Origin: Bacteroidales bacterium UBA4243
Lineage (GTDB): Bacteria > Bacteroidota > Bacteroidia > Bacteroidales > F082
Direction of reading: 5' to 3'
DNA length: 38,606 nucleotides
Assembly: GCA_002396205.1 (NCBI GenBank)
Contig: DGXB01000097.1
Coordinates: 1 to 38,606 of the forward strand
Made by a program: the position numbers and the translations under genes. Below are positions 14,653-23,772 of this stretch, piece after piece. The notes under the pieces were generated by a model that did not search any database, was not told the origin of the DNA, and saw only the letters and a list, made by a program, of their open reading frames with translations. Each line of letters opens with the position of its first letter. Position 1 is the stretch's first letter.

Positions 14653-16518
14653 CTAAAACTGGAAATAAATAAACGCCTGCAAGTCAGCCGTGATGAACTG
14701 GTAGATCACGAACACGATGGCGACGCAAACCAGCACCATCAGCGGCAATGGCATGTTGGCGAACCAAAGGCGATAGCGGCGCTTGAAGTTTTCGGGCAGC
14801 CAATGGATGACCATGCCTATCGCAATGAGGATGAACACATTGCTGTAATGCATCACGATGTCGGGCACCTTGCTCAAGTCCCAATGGCTGCCCATCTGGT
14901 TGACCATGTTCTTGGCGGTGTTCCAGGCCGTTTCGTTGGCCACGGCGGGGTCTAAGTTGGAGCCGCTGCGGAAAAACAGTCGCGTGAAGGTGATGAAGGT
15001 GAAGGTCTGGAAAACAGCCCAAGCGTCTTGCAGCCATTGCCACGGTTTCTTGCCACCCAAGAGATTATAAGCCAAGCGTATCAGGTTGCCGATAAGGGTG
15101 ATGGCACACCACACAAACAGCACGTTGAACACGGGTTGCGGCGCATACACGCAAAGCAGGTGCAGCCCGAAGGTGACCAACGACAGGAACAAGGCCCGTC
15201 CCATGACGCTCCAGTCTTTCCAGAAACGGTAGAACAACATGCCGATGCCGTTCAAGCCGCCCCAAATCATGAAGTTCCACGAGGCGCCGTGCCACAGGCC
15301 GCCGAGGAGCATCGTGTCCATGCGGTTGATCTCGGTGGTGATGGTCTTTCGCGATTCGGGCTTGAAGATGGCCAACAGCACGAGGATGACGGTGACGACA
15401 CCCACGCCCAAGCCGACCCACCAGCTGCCCGAGAGGAACACGGCGATGGCGGCTATCATGACGATGATGCAGAACGAACCTATGGTGCCGTTGCGGTTGC
15501 CGCCGAGCGGGATGTAGAGGTAGTCTTGCAGCCAGCGCGACAGCGAGATGTGCCAGCGTTTCCAGAACTCGCCGGGGCTTTTGGCCTTGTAGGGCGAGTT
15601 GAAGTTCTTGGGCAGGTAGAAGCCCATCAGCATGGCCACGCCAATGGCGATGTCGGTGTAGCCCGAAAAGTCGGCGTAGACTTGCAGCGAATAGCCGAAC
15701 AGGGCCATCAGGTTTTCGAAGCCGGTGTAGAGCAAGGGCTGGTCGAACACGCGGTCGATGAAGTTGACGGCGATGTAGTCGCTCAAGACGATCTTTTTCA
15801 CCAAGCCGTTCATGATCCAGAACACGGCGATGCCGAACTGGCGGCGGCTGAGGAAGTATTTCTTGTGGAGCTGCGGAATGAACTCGTTGGCCCTCACGAT
15901 GGGGCCTGCCACCAACTGCGGGAAGAAGCTGACGTAGAAGCCGAAGTCGAAGATGTTGCGCACTGGCGCGATGCGCTTGCGGTAGACGTCCATGATGTAG
16001 CTGATGGCTTGGAAGGTGTAGAACGAGATGCCCACAGGCAAAAAGATGGTTTCGACGCTGAAACGGTTGTCGCCCGTGATTTGGTTGCCTGCCCACGAAA
16101 ACACGTCGAACACGCGAAACTCCATGCCCGTCAGGTTGTTGACCACGTCGGTGATGAAATAGGCATACTTGAAGTAGAACAGCGTCGAGAGGTTGACGAC
16201 GACGCTGAGGGCCAAAACCACGTTGCGGCTGCGGTCTTTCTTTCGGCTGTGGAGCCACTTGCCCGCAAAGTAATTATATAAGGTGATGAAAACCAATATC
16301 AAGACGAAGAGGCCGCTGGTCTTGTAGTAGAAGAAAAGGCTGACGAAAAACAGGAACGTGTTGCGCAAGAGGCACTTGTTTTTCACCAAGGTGAACACGG
16401 CGAACACGATGGCGAAGAACGCCCAGAAATAGAACTGGGTGAACAGCAAGGGGTGGGCCTTGTCGAACGAGAACAGGTTTCTCAGGAAATCCAATGCTAT
16501 GTCGCCGAAAGTCATCAT
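14653..16518 (-). CDS. MBOAT family membrane O-acyltransferase (AlgI-like)
   Basis: The 621-residue inner-membrane protein has about a dozen or more hydrophobic segments. AlgI-type MBOAT proteins move acyl groups, usually acetyl, across the membrane for attachment to polysaccharides. Visible signatures are PVGISFYTFQAISYIMDVYR near residues 161-180, YADFSGYTDIAIG near 281-293, FWKRWHISLSRWL with H323, DYLYIPLGGNR near 332-342, and the catalytic GGLWHGASWNFMIWG with H410. The C-terminus AFIYFQF is also typical. Family members normally have about 480 residues; here some 60 residues with extra hydrophobic segments lie between GGNRNG and LLGGLWHG. It is the last gene of a three-gene unit, 1 nt after the SGNH gene upstream, which suggests that the SGNH proteins complete the acyl transfer. 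Confidence 0.92.
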   Translation of the reverse strand: MMTFGDIALDFLRNLFSFDKAHPLLFTQFYFWAFFAIVFAVFTLVKNKCLLRNTFLFFVSLFFYYKTSGLFVLILVFITLYNYFAGKWLHSRKKDRSRNVVLALSVVVNLSTLFYFKYAYFITDVVNNLTGMEFRVFDVFSWAGNQITGDNRFSVETIFLPVGISFYTFQAISYIMDVYRKRIAPVRNIFDFGFYVSFFPQLVAGPIVRANEFIPQLHKKYFLSRRQFGIAVFWIMNGLVKKIVLSDYIAVNFIDRVFDQPLLYTGFENLMALFGYSLQVYADFSGYTDIAIGVAMLMGFYLPKNFNSPYKAKSPGEFWKRWHISLSRWLQDYLYIPLGGNRNGTIGSFCIIVMIAAIAVFLSGSWWVGLGVGVVTVILVLLAIFKPESRKTITTEINRMDTMLLGGLWHGASWNFMIWGGLNGIGMLFYRFWKDWSVMGRALFLSLVTFGLHLLCVYAPQPVFNVLFVWCAITLIGNLIRLAYNLLGGKKPWQWLQDAWAVFQTFTFITFTRLFFRSGSNLDPAVANETAWNTAKNMVNQMGSHWDLSKVPDIVMHYSNVFILIAIGMVIHWLPENFKRRYRLWFANMPLPLMVLVCVAIVFVIYQFITADLQAFIYFQF

Positions 16519-16519
16519 C

Positions 16520-17794
16520 TTATGGTTGTATTACATTGGATTTGACGTGTTCCAAATAGCTTGTGATCAAGGCGTTGTAAAGCAGGTCGCCAAGCAGTTG
16601 GTAGCCCGCGTTGGTGAAGTGCACCTTGTCTTTTTGCGCCAGTCCGGCCTTCTCCCAGTCGCTCATCGAGCGCAGTCCGCCCATGATGTCGAACTGGTCC
16701 CACACGGCGGCGTTGTATTGCTTGCCCATCTCCATGAAGGCGTCTTCCACGATTTTGCCGTTGGGGTTCACCTCGTAGCGTCTTTTCTTCTTGACCCTCA
16801 CGCGCTTGTAGCTGTCGTTGTTGGTCAGGAAGAGCAGGGCGCAGTCGGGGTTGACGCGCTGTATGATTTGGATGAGGTCGTCGTAGTTCTTCATGAAGGT
16901 GCGTTTCTCGAAGTCTTTCTCGGCGGCGTCGTTGATGCCGATGCCGAAGATGATGAGGTCGGGCTTGATTAGTTCGAGGTCGCGCTCAAAGTCGTCGCAA
17001 CGTAGGTAGGATGGCACGCTGGCTCCGTTGACGCCCACGCCGTGCACGCTGATGCCCGACGCGCCGTTTTCGAGGAGCACGCCGGTGAGGGTGAACTCGC
17101 CCGGCATGGTGTCGAACCTGATGCAGATCGAGTCGGTCAGTGCAGGCAGGAGGAAGGTGTAGGTCGACTGGTAGTCGTTGTATTGGCCTTGCCTCGTCGT
17201 GTCGTCGTAGCTCACCACGGGCATCACGTTGTCGGTCTCCGAAAAGCCGATGAGGGTCACCTTGTTGAAGCTGAACTCGGGGGTCAATTCGGTGGGACGG
17301 CGCGAGCGGCTGACGATGCTCACCGTGGCGTTGGGGTCGGTGGTGGTGATGGCGGCGCCGGCCAAGCCCATGCGCTTGTCGGTCTCCTTTCGGACGGCGT
17401 TGCGACAGTAGGTCCAGCTGCCGGTCGAGCTTACCATGAAATGCGACGGGTTGTTGGTGCCGCCAGCCGTGAAGGGGAACACGAAATACTGCCCGCCCAT
17501 CAGGTCGTCGCCGATGCTGAGCAGGTCGTCGCGGAATTGTTGGGTGAACACACCGGCTTGCACGTGCGAGCCGCCGATGTGCATGATGCTGACGTTGCCC
17601 TGGCCGAGAAAGACGACCGAGTCCATCTTGCTAAAAAACCGCTCCATGGCCGTGCTGTCGCCGGGAAACACGATCCTGTTGCGGTCAAAATGGGCAAACG
17701 GCAGCTTGGGCACAGGCTTCAGAAGGGTGGAATCTTGCGCCACAAGCATCCCATAGGCAAAAAGCAACATTATGAAAGCCAACCACTTCTTCAT
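16520..17794 (-). CDS. SGNH/GDSL-like hydrolase, exported, with GGSH block I
   Basis: The 424-residue product begins with a signal peptide (MKKWLAFIMLLFAYGMLVA, then QD). SGNH-type blocks are visible: IMHIGGSHVQAG near residue 71, with S76 the likely nucleophile; GVNGASVPSY near 260; FGIGINDAAE near 285 (the G-x-N-D block); and DKVHFTNAGYQ near the C-terminus, giving the Asp-His pair. Block I has Gly where the usual motif has Asp (GGSH for GDSH). The start overlaps the stop of the upstream SGNH gene as ATGA, and the MBOAT gene begins 1 nt after this stop, so all three are tightly coupled. By analogy with AlgJ/AlgX-type partners of MBOAT proteins it probably transfers or removes acyl groups on a periplasmic polymer. 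The substrate is unknown. Confidence 0.88.
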   Translation of the reverse strand: MKKWLAFIMLLFAYGMLVAQDSTLLKPVPKLPFAHFDRNRIVFPGDSTAMERFFSKMDSVVFLGQGNVSIMHIGGSHVQAGVFTQQFRDDLLSIGDDLMGGQYFVFPFTAGGTNNPSHFMVSSTGSWTYCRNAVRKETDKRMGLAGAAITTTDPNATVSIVSRSRRPTELTPEFSFNKVTLIGFSETDNVMPVVSYDDTTRQGQYNDYQSTYTFLLPALTDSICIRFDTMPGEFTLTGVLLENGASGISVHGVGVNGASVPSYLRCDDFERDLELIKPDLIIFGIGINDAAEKDFEKRTFMKNYDDLIQIIQRVNPDCALLFLTNNDSYKRVRVKKKRRYEVNPNGKIVEDAFMEMGKQYNAAVWDQFDIMGGLRSMSDWEKAGLAQKDKVHFTNAGYQLLGDLLYNALITSYLEHVKSNVIQP

Positions 17795-19311
17795 CGTTTC
17801 ACGGTTTTGAAGGGTTGGTAGTGGGGCAGTCGGATTCGGCCCGCAGTGCGGATGGAGTCTTGGTGTGCGTCGAGGTTGATAAATTCGATGACGTTTTCGC
17901 TCGGCACGTGTTGGCGCATCTTGTAGAAGTCGTAGTAGGTGGTGAACGAGCGGGCCAAGTTGGAGCCAATCTCTTGTGCGCCACGGAAGGTGAAGTGCAC
18001 ATAGTCGGGGCCGGCCATGGGCGGGTTGTGTTTCACCCATTGGGCCATCGAGCCTTCGCCGCCCATCACGTTGAACATGTCCCAGTAGGCCACGTCGTTG
18101 CGCAGCGACATGGCGCGGAGCGAGTCGTTCAGCTCGGGCAGGTTCTTCCATGTGCCCATCTTGCCGTTGTAGCTCTTGCCCATGTCGGCGGGCCCGATGA
18201 AGAGCAGGGTGGCCTTGGGTGCCACGCGCTTTATGTAGTTGATTTGGCTTTCGAGCTCGGCCAGATAGGGTGGAATGTTTTTGGGCGAGGCGATGCCGGG
18301 CATGCGGTTGCCGCCAAATTGCAGGATGATGAGCCGCGTGTCCAAGAGGTCGAAGGCCTGTCGGGCCACGGCCTCGTTCATGTGGGTGAAGATGGTGCCT
18401 GAGCAGCCGCGCAGCGACACGTTGTCGACGGCCACGCCTGCGTCGCCGTCGAGCATGACGGCATAGATCTCGGCGTTGCCCTTGAAGCTGATGGTGCCCC
18501 GCTTGATGTTGGCCGGCAGGGTCCAGCTGATGAGCGACACGCTGTCGTTGGCGTCGAGCACCTTGGGTTCGGTGGCCATGGTGTCGCATTTGAGCGTGGC
18601 CGTGAAGCCTTGGCTGTTGCGGCCCAGCAGCACCGCGACGGTGGAGAACGCCTTGGCCTTCTCGAAGGCCTGCGAATGGTTGGTCTGGCTGAAGCTGACC
18701 GAGCCGCCGCCGAGCACTTGGCCGTATTGCGCCATCACGCCGTAGCGGTTGTGGGGGGCGCGTTGGTTGGTGGCGTCGCCGTAGACGGCGTAGCGCATCA
18801 CGCCCGACGAGCGTTGCGACACCGAGATGGTGGGCACGGGCTGCACCGGCGGGATCATGTTGGGTCCCGAGCCGCCAAAGTGCTCTTGCAGCTTCTCGCG
18901 CAGCACCGACGAGATGCGGTCCATCTCGATTTGCGAGTCGCCGTAGTGCATCACGCGGTAGGTCTTTCCTTCGTCGTGCGCCGCTTCGAGCAGGTCGAAG
19001 AGCGGGTCGAAGTAGGTGTAGTCGTCGTTGGGCAGATAGATGCGGTTGGGGTTGTTCTTCAGGTAGTTGCGGAAGAAGCGCATACTGTCGAGCATGTTGT
19101 CGGAGACGGTCATCTCGAAGCTCTGGTTCACCTTGCTGAGCACGTCGTCGACGTCCACTTCGGCTTGTTTGGGGTGGCTGTCGTCGGCATAGGAGGGGAA
19201 ACGCAGGTTGAGGCCGCCGATGGCGAGGCCTTCGGCGGGGAAGAAATACCATCCGGCACCGAGGATGACGATGACGGAGAGGATGAATATGAGGGTTCGT
19301 ATGGGTTTCAT
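17791..19311 (-). CDS. SGNH/GDSL-like hydrolase, membrane-anchored, first gene of the O-acylation unit
   Basis: The 506-residue product has one N-terminal membrane segment (residues 5-23, TLIFILSVIVILGAGWYFF) followed by a periplasmic domain. Block I is VMHYGDSQIEMDRISS with S126 the likely nucleophile, block III is probably ILQFGGNRMPG, and PDYVHFTFRGAQEIG near residue 440 supplies the Asp-His pair. The frame is open to 19536, but the ATG at 19311 is the only one placed before a sensible membrane anchor, and the upstream part is AT-rich intergenic sequence. It is a distant relative of the next gene, with which it shares a 4-nt ATGA overlap. The two probably act in sequence or as a pair with the MBOAT protein to acetylate an exported glycan. 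A -7 box lies 24 nt upstream. Confidence 0.88.
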   Translation of the reverse strand: MKPIRTLIFILSVIVILGAGWYFFPAEGLAIGGLNLRFPSYADDSHPKQAEVDVDDVLSKVNQSFEMTVSDNMLDSMRFFRNYLKNNPNRIYLPNDDYTYFDPLFDLLEAAHDEGKTYRVMHYGDSQIEMDRISSVLREKLQEHFGGSGPNMIPPVQPVPTISVSQRSSGVMRYAVYGDATNQRAPHNRYGVMAQYGQVLGGGSVSFSQTNHSQAFEKAKAFSTVAVLLGRNSQGFTATLKCDTMATEPKVLDANDSVSLISWTLPANIKRGTISFKGNAEIYAVMLDGDAGVAVDNVSLRGCSGTIFTHMNEAVARQAFDLLDTRLIILQFGGNRMPGIASPKNIPPYLAELESQINYIKRVAPKATLLFIGPADMGKSYNGKMGTWKNLPELNDSLRAMSLRNDVAYWDMFNVMGGEGSMAQWVKHNPPMAGPDYVHFTFRGAQEIGSNLARSFTTYYDFYKMRQHVPSENVIEFINLDAHQDSIRTAGRIRLPHYQPFKTVKR

Positions 19312-19334
19312 TGCTTGCTGTTCAAAACGAGCCG

Positions 19335-19342
19335 CAAAAATA
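19335..19342 (-). promoter_or_regulatory. -7 box for the SGNH-SGNH-MBOAT unit
   Basis: The minus strand reads TATTTTTG followed by CGG, 24 nt before the first SGNH gene. No convincing -33 element. Confidence 0.5.
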
Positions 19343-19462
19343 CGGAAATTATGCTTGATGGCGTCACTGGTTGAAAATAAAATAAAATTGCCATCCTTAG
19401 GTATTGAATCCTTGAATCTTAGGTTTTTTATTCCCCTTATTTTCAATTTTTTTCCATTTTTT

Positions 19463-19493
19463 TTTGCACATCTATTAATTATGTGTATCTTTG
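19463..19493 (+). promoter_or_regulatory. Strong promoter for the 1273-residue T9SS gene
   Basis: TTTG at 19463-19466 and TATCTTTG at 19486-19493 fit the Bacteroidota -33/-7 consensus with the ideal 19-nt spacer, inside an AT-rich region. It leaves a leader of about 95 nt with no Shine-Dalgarno sequence. Confidence 0.75.
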
Positions 19494-19597
19494 CGGCTCC
19501 AAATACTGATAATCGTAACGTTACAAAATAATACACGGAATTAATCTTGAATCTTTATCTTAAATAATCAAATAACAAACAATTAAACTCAACGACA

Positions 19598-22500
19598 ATG
19601 AAAAGGAGATTTACCTATCTGCTGACAGCCCTTGCGTTGTTGGCGTTCCTTTCCCCAACAACCGCATGGGGTAGTGTAAAACTTGCTGATACACAGCGAA
19701 TTACACAAAAAACAGCATCTGAAACAATGCTCGGCGTTCCTGAGGAGGGGATGACGAGGGAAACTGGCAGTTTTGAAATTACCACCTCGAATTTTACTTC
19801 TATTAGTGGGTCACAAGGTTATGCAGCGTATAACGGTACTCATTCTATTAATGGTGTTGATGTTGTAAGTAATCAGGTAATGGTTCAATCTAATAAACTG
19901 CAATTCCAAAAAAATGCAGGTTATTTGTATAACAACAATAGTATGCCTGGTAATATTACAAAAATCACAATAGCCACTGGTTCAAATCTTACAATTTACG
20001 TGGGTGCCGAAGCCAATGCTGAAACACAATCGGTAAATAGTGGTGCTACAATTTCTGGAAATTATACTTATTTCAAGATTAAATGTGGCTCTTCTACTGG
20101 TACGGCTGATAAAATCACGGTCGAATATGAAATGGGCAACACTCCTCAGCCCACCGAGCCTGCCGTCACCTTACAAGAATATCAAATCAGCGTTCCTGCC
20201 GAAGGCGACGAAGATATCCTTACTGTGCAATATCAAAACATTGAAGAGATTAATGCTTCCATCCAATTCTACCGCTATGTAGATGATGTTTTGACCGAAA
20301 CAACCGCTGAATTTTATAATGAGTGGTTCACCGCTTCGATTGATGAAGACAACAATGTCAGTTATACGGTTTCGGAAAACCAAAGCACTTCCCCCCGTGA
20401 CGCCTATTTCAAGGTATTGGCTTTAGACAACGAAACAGAGCTTGCCTCTTCCGATCTTGTCACCGTCACCCAAGCGGGTTATGTGCCCGACTATGCCACG
20501 CTGCCGTTCAATTGGGCGGGTGGCACAAGCTCTGATTTCACGGCTCTGAATGGCGTAACTGCCTCTGGTTTGGGCAGCGATTATGCTTCAAGCAATTCCC
20601 CTTATCTTATCAAGTTTGACAACACAGGCGACTACATCCAAGTGAAGTGCGACCAGCAACCTGGGAAGGTCACCATCGATGTGAAGATGATTGGCGGTGC
20701 AACCTCCTCCTCCATCACCATCCAAGGCTCTGCCGACGGCGAAACCTTCACAGATATCGAGACCCTGAGCATCAGCGGTGCTCAAAATTCTGAGTTGACT
20801 CTCGAAACCACCAACAGTTTTGGTGCCAACGACCGTTATGTGAGGATGGTCTTTACGAAAGGTTCCAACGTTGGCGTTGGTCACATTTTGATTGCCACAT
20901 ACGTAGCCCCCACTGCTCAAGACCTGACCGTCACATTAGGCGATAATATCAATGCCATCTTTGTGTTTGATGCAGCTGATGAGAACAATCCTCTTATTGC
21001 CGAGGGAGATGCTGGCACCGTTCAGGTATACTCAGGAACGAGCATTATGGTCAGCCCCGTTGTGGCTGACGGTTATGTCTTGGAGTCGTTGCTCGTTAAC
21101 AATGAGGATGTTACATCCCAAATGGATGAGTCGGGTGCCTACACCTTCCCCATGCCCGCCAGCGACGTGACGATTACGGCAACGGCAACGGTTTATGTCG
21201 CGCCTTATACCATCATGTTCTCCGTCAACGGCCATGAATTTGCTGACGCCCAGATGACGGTTGCCCAAGGCAGTGCCCTTGGCACCTTGCCGGTTCCCAC
21301 CGCTAACATTCCTGCAGGCTTCACCTTTGTGGGTTGGATGGAATCGCCCGCAAACGCCTACTATAACGCCACTACTGCTCCCACCATGGTGGATGCCGCT
21401 ACCGTTCCCGCCGCCGATATGATCCTTGAGGCCGTGTTCTGCATCAGCGAGTCTAATCCTGGCACATGGCAACTGAGCACAACCGCACCTGAGGCTGGCG
21501 ACCAAGTTGTTTTGGCTGTCAACGATGAAGGAACGTACTATGCTTTGTATGGCAAGGGTAATTCGCAGCAACTCACCGTTGCTAACAATGTCGTTACCAA
21601 TGCAAATCCCGAAAACTATGCATGGGATGTGGTTGAAGCTACATATGGCAACCATAGCGGTCTCGGCTTGACAAATAGCGAAGGAAAACTTCACATGAAT
21701 GGTTCTAGTTTTAATGTTACCAATGATTTTAATAATGGCATTTTCGATTTCACTAATAACCAATTGCATGGCGTGGTTAATAATAAATACCTGACCTTTG
21801 GCGCCACGAATCATTCCTTCGGAATTTCTGATAATGCCGAAAATGCTTGCACACTTGTTTACTTCAAATACATCGCAGGCTCATCATCCAATTACGACTA
21901 CACCACCTTGGTGACCAACCACGAAAATGATACCTACATTGCCCAGTCCAATGCCGAGACCTTGTATGGCATCCATTACATCAATGGCGTAGTGAATACG
22001 AGAAATGCTGTCACCAACAACGGCAAACTCGTTGTCAAGAGCGGCGGTGAGCTTGATATGAGCCTCCAAACACTCACCAACACTATCGCCGCCAACCTCA
22101 TCATTGAGGACGGCGCTCAGGTGACAAATGCGGTAAACGCTTTCGCAGGCACCGTGTTCAAGAACATCGCAGGCACCGACTTTGGCACGCCAGAGCAACC
22201 TACCAATGGCGGCTACTACCTCATCGCCTCGCCTGTTTCACAACCCGTAGTACCCTCGGCCAGCAACGGCTTTGTTACCGAAAACTGGGATCTCTATGCT
22301 TACGATGCCGCTCAACCCTATGAATGGCGTAATTACAATCTGGCTAACGACCAGCATGCTTTTGAGAACATCGAAGTCCATCATGGCTACCTCTATGCCA
22401 GCCAGGAAAACACCACACTGAGCTTTGAAGGCACACTGAACAATTTCCCCTCAAACTTGTCCTTAATTGACGAGAATGACGCGATTGAGATCATGCCTTT

Positions 22501-23419
22501 GGTTTATGATGCCAACAACAGCGACAACGACCTTAAGAACCTCACCTTGGTGGGCAATTCCTATGCCGAGACATATGACTTCTATGTGTGGGATGAAGAT
22601 GAGGGAGACTTCGGAGACTTCAACTGGGGATTCACAGCTTATACTCTCAACGATGAAGGCAACGGATTTGATACAGACATCTATGAAATGCTTGAAAACG
22701 TCGCTCCCATGGACGCCTTCTTCGTTTTGGCAACTGGACCGAACCAAAAAGTGGTAAAGTATGCACAATCGATTGGAAATGACGGACGTAATCGTAAACT
22801 CAACGTTAAGGTCAGCCGCCAAAACGGCACACAGCTCGACAATGCTATCGTGAGTTTCGCAGGCGGTAGCATGGCAAAGAAGCTCTACCTCACGGACAAC
22901 AGCACGCGCGTCTACTTCCCCATCAGCAACCAAGACTACGCCGTGGTGCGCGTCCAAAGCGAAGGCGAACAGCCCGTCAACTTCAAGGCCAAGGAAAACG
23001 GCACCTACACCCTCAGCGTCGAGACCAAGAACGTCGAGATGAACTACCTCCACCTTATTGATAATATGACCGGCGCCGACGTCGACCTGCTGGCCACCCC
23101 GAGCTATACCTTCGAGGCCAAGACGAGCGACTATGCCAGCCGCTTCCGCCTGGTGTTCAGCGCCAACTCCATCAGCGAGGACGCTGATGGCGACAGCGCC
23201 TTTGCCTACTTCAACGGCACGAACTGGACCATCAGCAATCCTTCGATTGGCTCAGGATCCGAGGCCACGCTGCAAGTGGTCGACGTGATGGGCCGCGTGC
23301 TCAGCAGCGAGACCCTCAGCGGCAACGCCGAAGTCAACATCAACCAACCCACTGGCGTCTACATGCTCCGCCTCGTCAGCGGCGACAGCGTGAAGGTGCA
23401 GAAGGTGGTGGTGAGATAA
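19598..23419 (+). CDS. Large T9SS-exported multidomain surface protein
   Basis: The 1273-residue protein has a signal peptide (MKRRFTYLLTALALLAFLSPTTAWG) and a C-terminal type A T9SS sorting domain (about residues 1190-1273, ending GVYMLRLVSGDSVKVQKVVVR). Between them lie several beta-rich units: a region with Thr/Ser/Asn-rich strands (residues 50-190), a stretch like a BACON or Ig fold (190-300), a domain resembling carbohydrate-binding or discoidin-like modules (300-440, LPFNWAGGTSSDF...DRYVRMVFTKGS), a pair of InlB-type repeats (445-630; KGYxLxSLLVNN..., AGFTFVGWME...), and a later unit with NNGKLVVKSGGELDM, a beta-helix-like turn. No catalytic motif is seen, so it may be an adhesin or glycan-binding scaffold. 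A 93-residue exported protein follows 40 nt downstream. The first 500 nt are much more AT-rich than the last 600. Confidence 0.88.
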   Translation: MKRRFTYLLTALALLAFLSPTTAWGSVKLADTQRITQKTASETMLGVPEEGMTRETGSFEITTSNFTSISGSQGYAAYNGTHSINGVDVVSNQVMVQSNKLQFQKNAGYLYNNNSMPGNITKITIATGSNLTIYVGAEANAETQSVNSGATISGNYTYFKIKCGSSTGTADKITVEYEMGNTPQPTEPAVTLQEYQISVPAEGDEDILTVQYQNIEEINASIQFYRYVDDVLTETTAEFYNEWFTASIDEDNNVSYTVSENQSTSPRDAYFKVLALDNETELASSDLVTVTQAGYVPDYATLPFNWAGGTSSDFTALNGVTASGLGSDYASSNSPYLIKFDNTGDYIQVKCDQQPGKVTIDVKMIGGATSSSITIQGSADGETFTDIETLSISGAQNSELTLETTNSFGANDRYVRMVFTKGSNVGVGHILIATYVAPTAQDLTVTLGDNINAIFVFDAADENNPLIAEGDAGTVQVYSGTSIMVSPVVADGYVLESLLVNNEDVTSQMDESGAYTFPMPASDVTITATATVYVAPYTIMFSVNGHEFADAQMTVAQGSALGTLPVPTANIPAGFTFVGWMESPANAYYNATTAPTMVDAATVPAADMILEAVFCISESNPGTWQLSTTAPEAGDQVVLAVNDEGTYYALYGKGNSQQLTVANNVVTNANPENYAWDVVEATYGNHSGLGLTNSEGKLHMNGSSFNVTNDFNNGIFDFTNNQLHGVVNNKYLTFGATNHSFGISDNAENACTLVYFKYIAGSSSNYDYTTLVTNHENDTYIAQSNAETLYGIHYINGVVNTRNAVTNNGKLVVKSGGELDMSLQTLTNTIAANLIIEDGAQVTNAVNAFAGTVFKNIAGTDFGTPEQPTNGGYYLIASPVSQPVVPSASNGFVTENWDLYAYDAAQPYEWRNYNLANDQHAFENIEVHHGYLYASQENTTLSFEGTLNNFPSNLSLIDENDAIEIMPLVYDANNSDNDLKNLTLVGNSYAETYDFYVWDEDEGDFGDFNWGFTAYTLNDEGNGFDTDIYEMLENVAPMDAFFVLATGPNQKVVKYAQSIGNDGRNRKLNVKVSRQNGTQLDNAIVSFAGGSMAKKLYLTDNSTRVYFPISNQDYAVVRVQSEGEQPVNFKAKENGTYTLSVETKNVEMNYLHLIDNMTGADVDLLATPSYTFEAKTSDYASRFRLVFSANSISEDADGDSAFAYFNGTNWTISNPSIGSGSEATLQVVDVMGRVLSSETLSGNAEVNINQPTGVYMLRLVSGDSVKVQKVVVR

Positions 23420-23459
23420 ACATTATAAGAAAACAAATAACAAACAAACACATACAACG

Positions 23460-23741
23460 ATGAAAAAATTAGCTTTAACAATCGCAATCGTCCTCGGACT
23501 TAGCATGACGACCTTCGCAGAAGGCAACCCTGGCGGCGGCCTGTTCCAACGCGGCATGGTCGACGAAGAATACTACGGCATGGGCTACTACAGCAATGGC
23601 CTGAGAACTAACGGCCCGATGCTGCCTTACCATGGCCAAAGCGAAAACCAAGATGCCAACGGCCCCATCGGCAGCGGCATCGCCGTGTTGCTCGGTCTTG
23701 GTGCAGCCTACCTCGTGGGCAAACGCCGCAAGGAGGACTAA
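23460..23741 (+). CDS. Small exported protein with C-terminal membrane segment and basic tail
   Basis: The 93-residue product has a signal peptide (MKKLALTIAIVLGLSMTTFA), a short Gly/Tyr/Asn-rich middle (EEYYGMGYYSNGLRTNG), and a C-terminal segment GPIGSGIAVLLGLGAAYLVGKRRKED. The end has the shape of a tripartite sorting signal: short motif, hydrophobic helix, basic cluster. It could be a small membrane-bound surface protein processed at the C-terminus by a sorting enzyme, or simply a one-pass anchored peptide. I do not recognise a named family. It follows the large T9SS gene by 40 nt and shares with it the 14-nt leader CAAATAACAAACAA, so it probably belongs to the same transcript. A strong terminator follows. 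Confidence 0.82.
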   Translation: MKKLALTIAIVLGLSMTTFAEGNPGGGLFQRGMVDEEYYGMGYYSNGLRTNGPMLPYHGQSENQDANGPIGSGIAVLLGLGAAYLVGKRRKED

Positions 23742-23772
23742 GAGAAACTTTTCTTTTCAATTTTTTTAGGTG

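Noticed and set aside
16520..19252. Single 910-residue open frame
   Set aside because: Its N-terminal half is Arg/Pro/His-rich translation of the out-of-frame SGNH gene at 17791-19311. Only the part from 17794 encodes a protein with a signal peptide and SGNH blocks.
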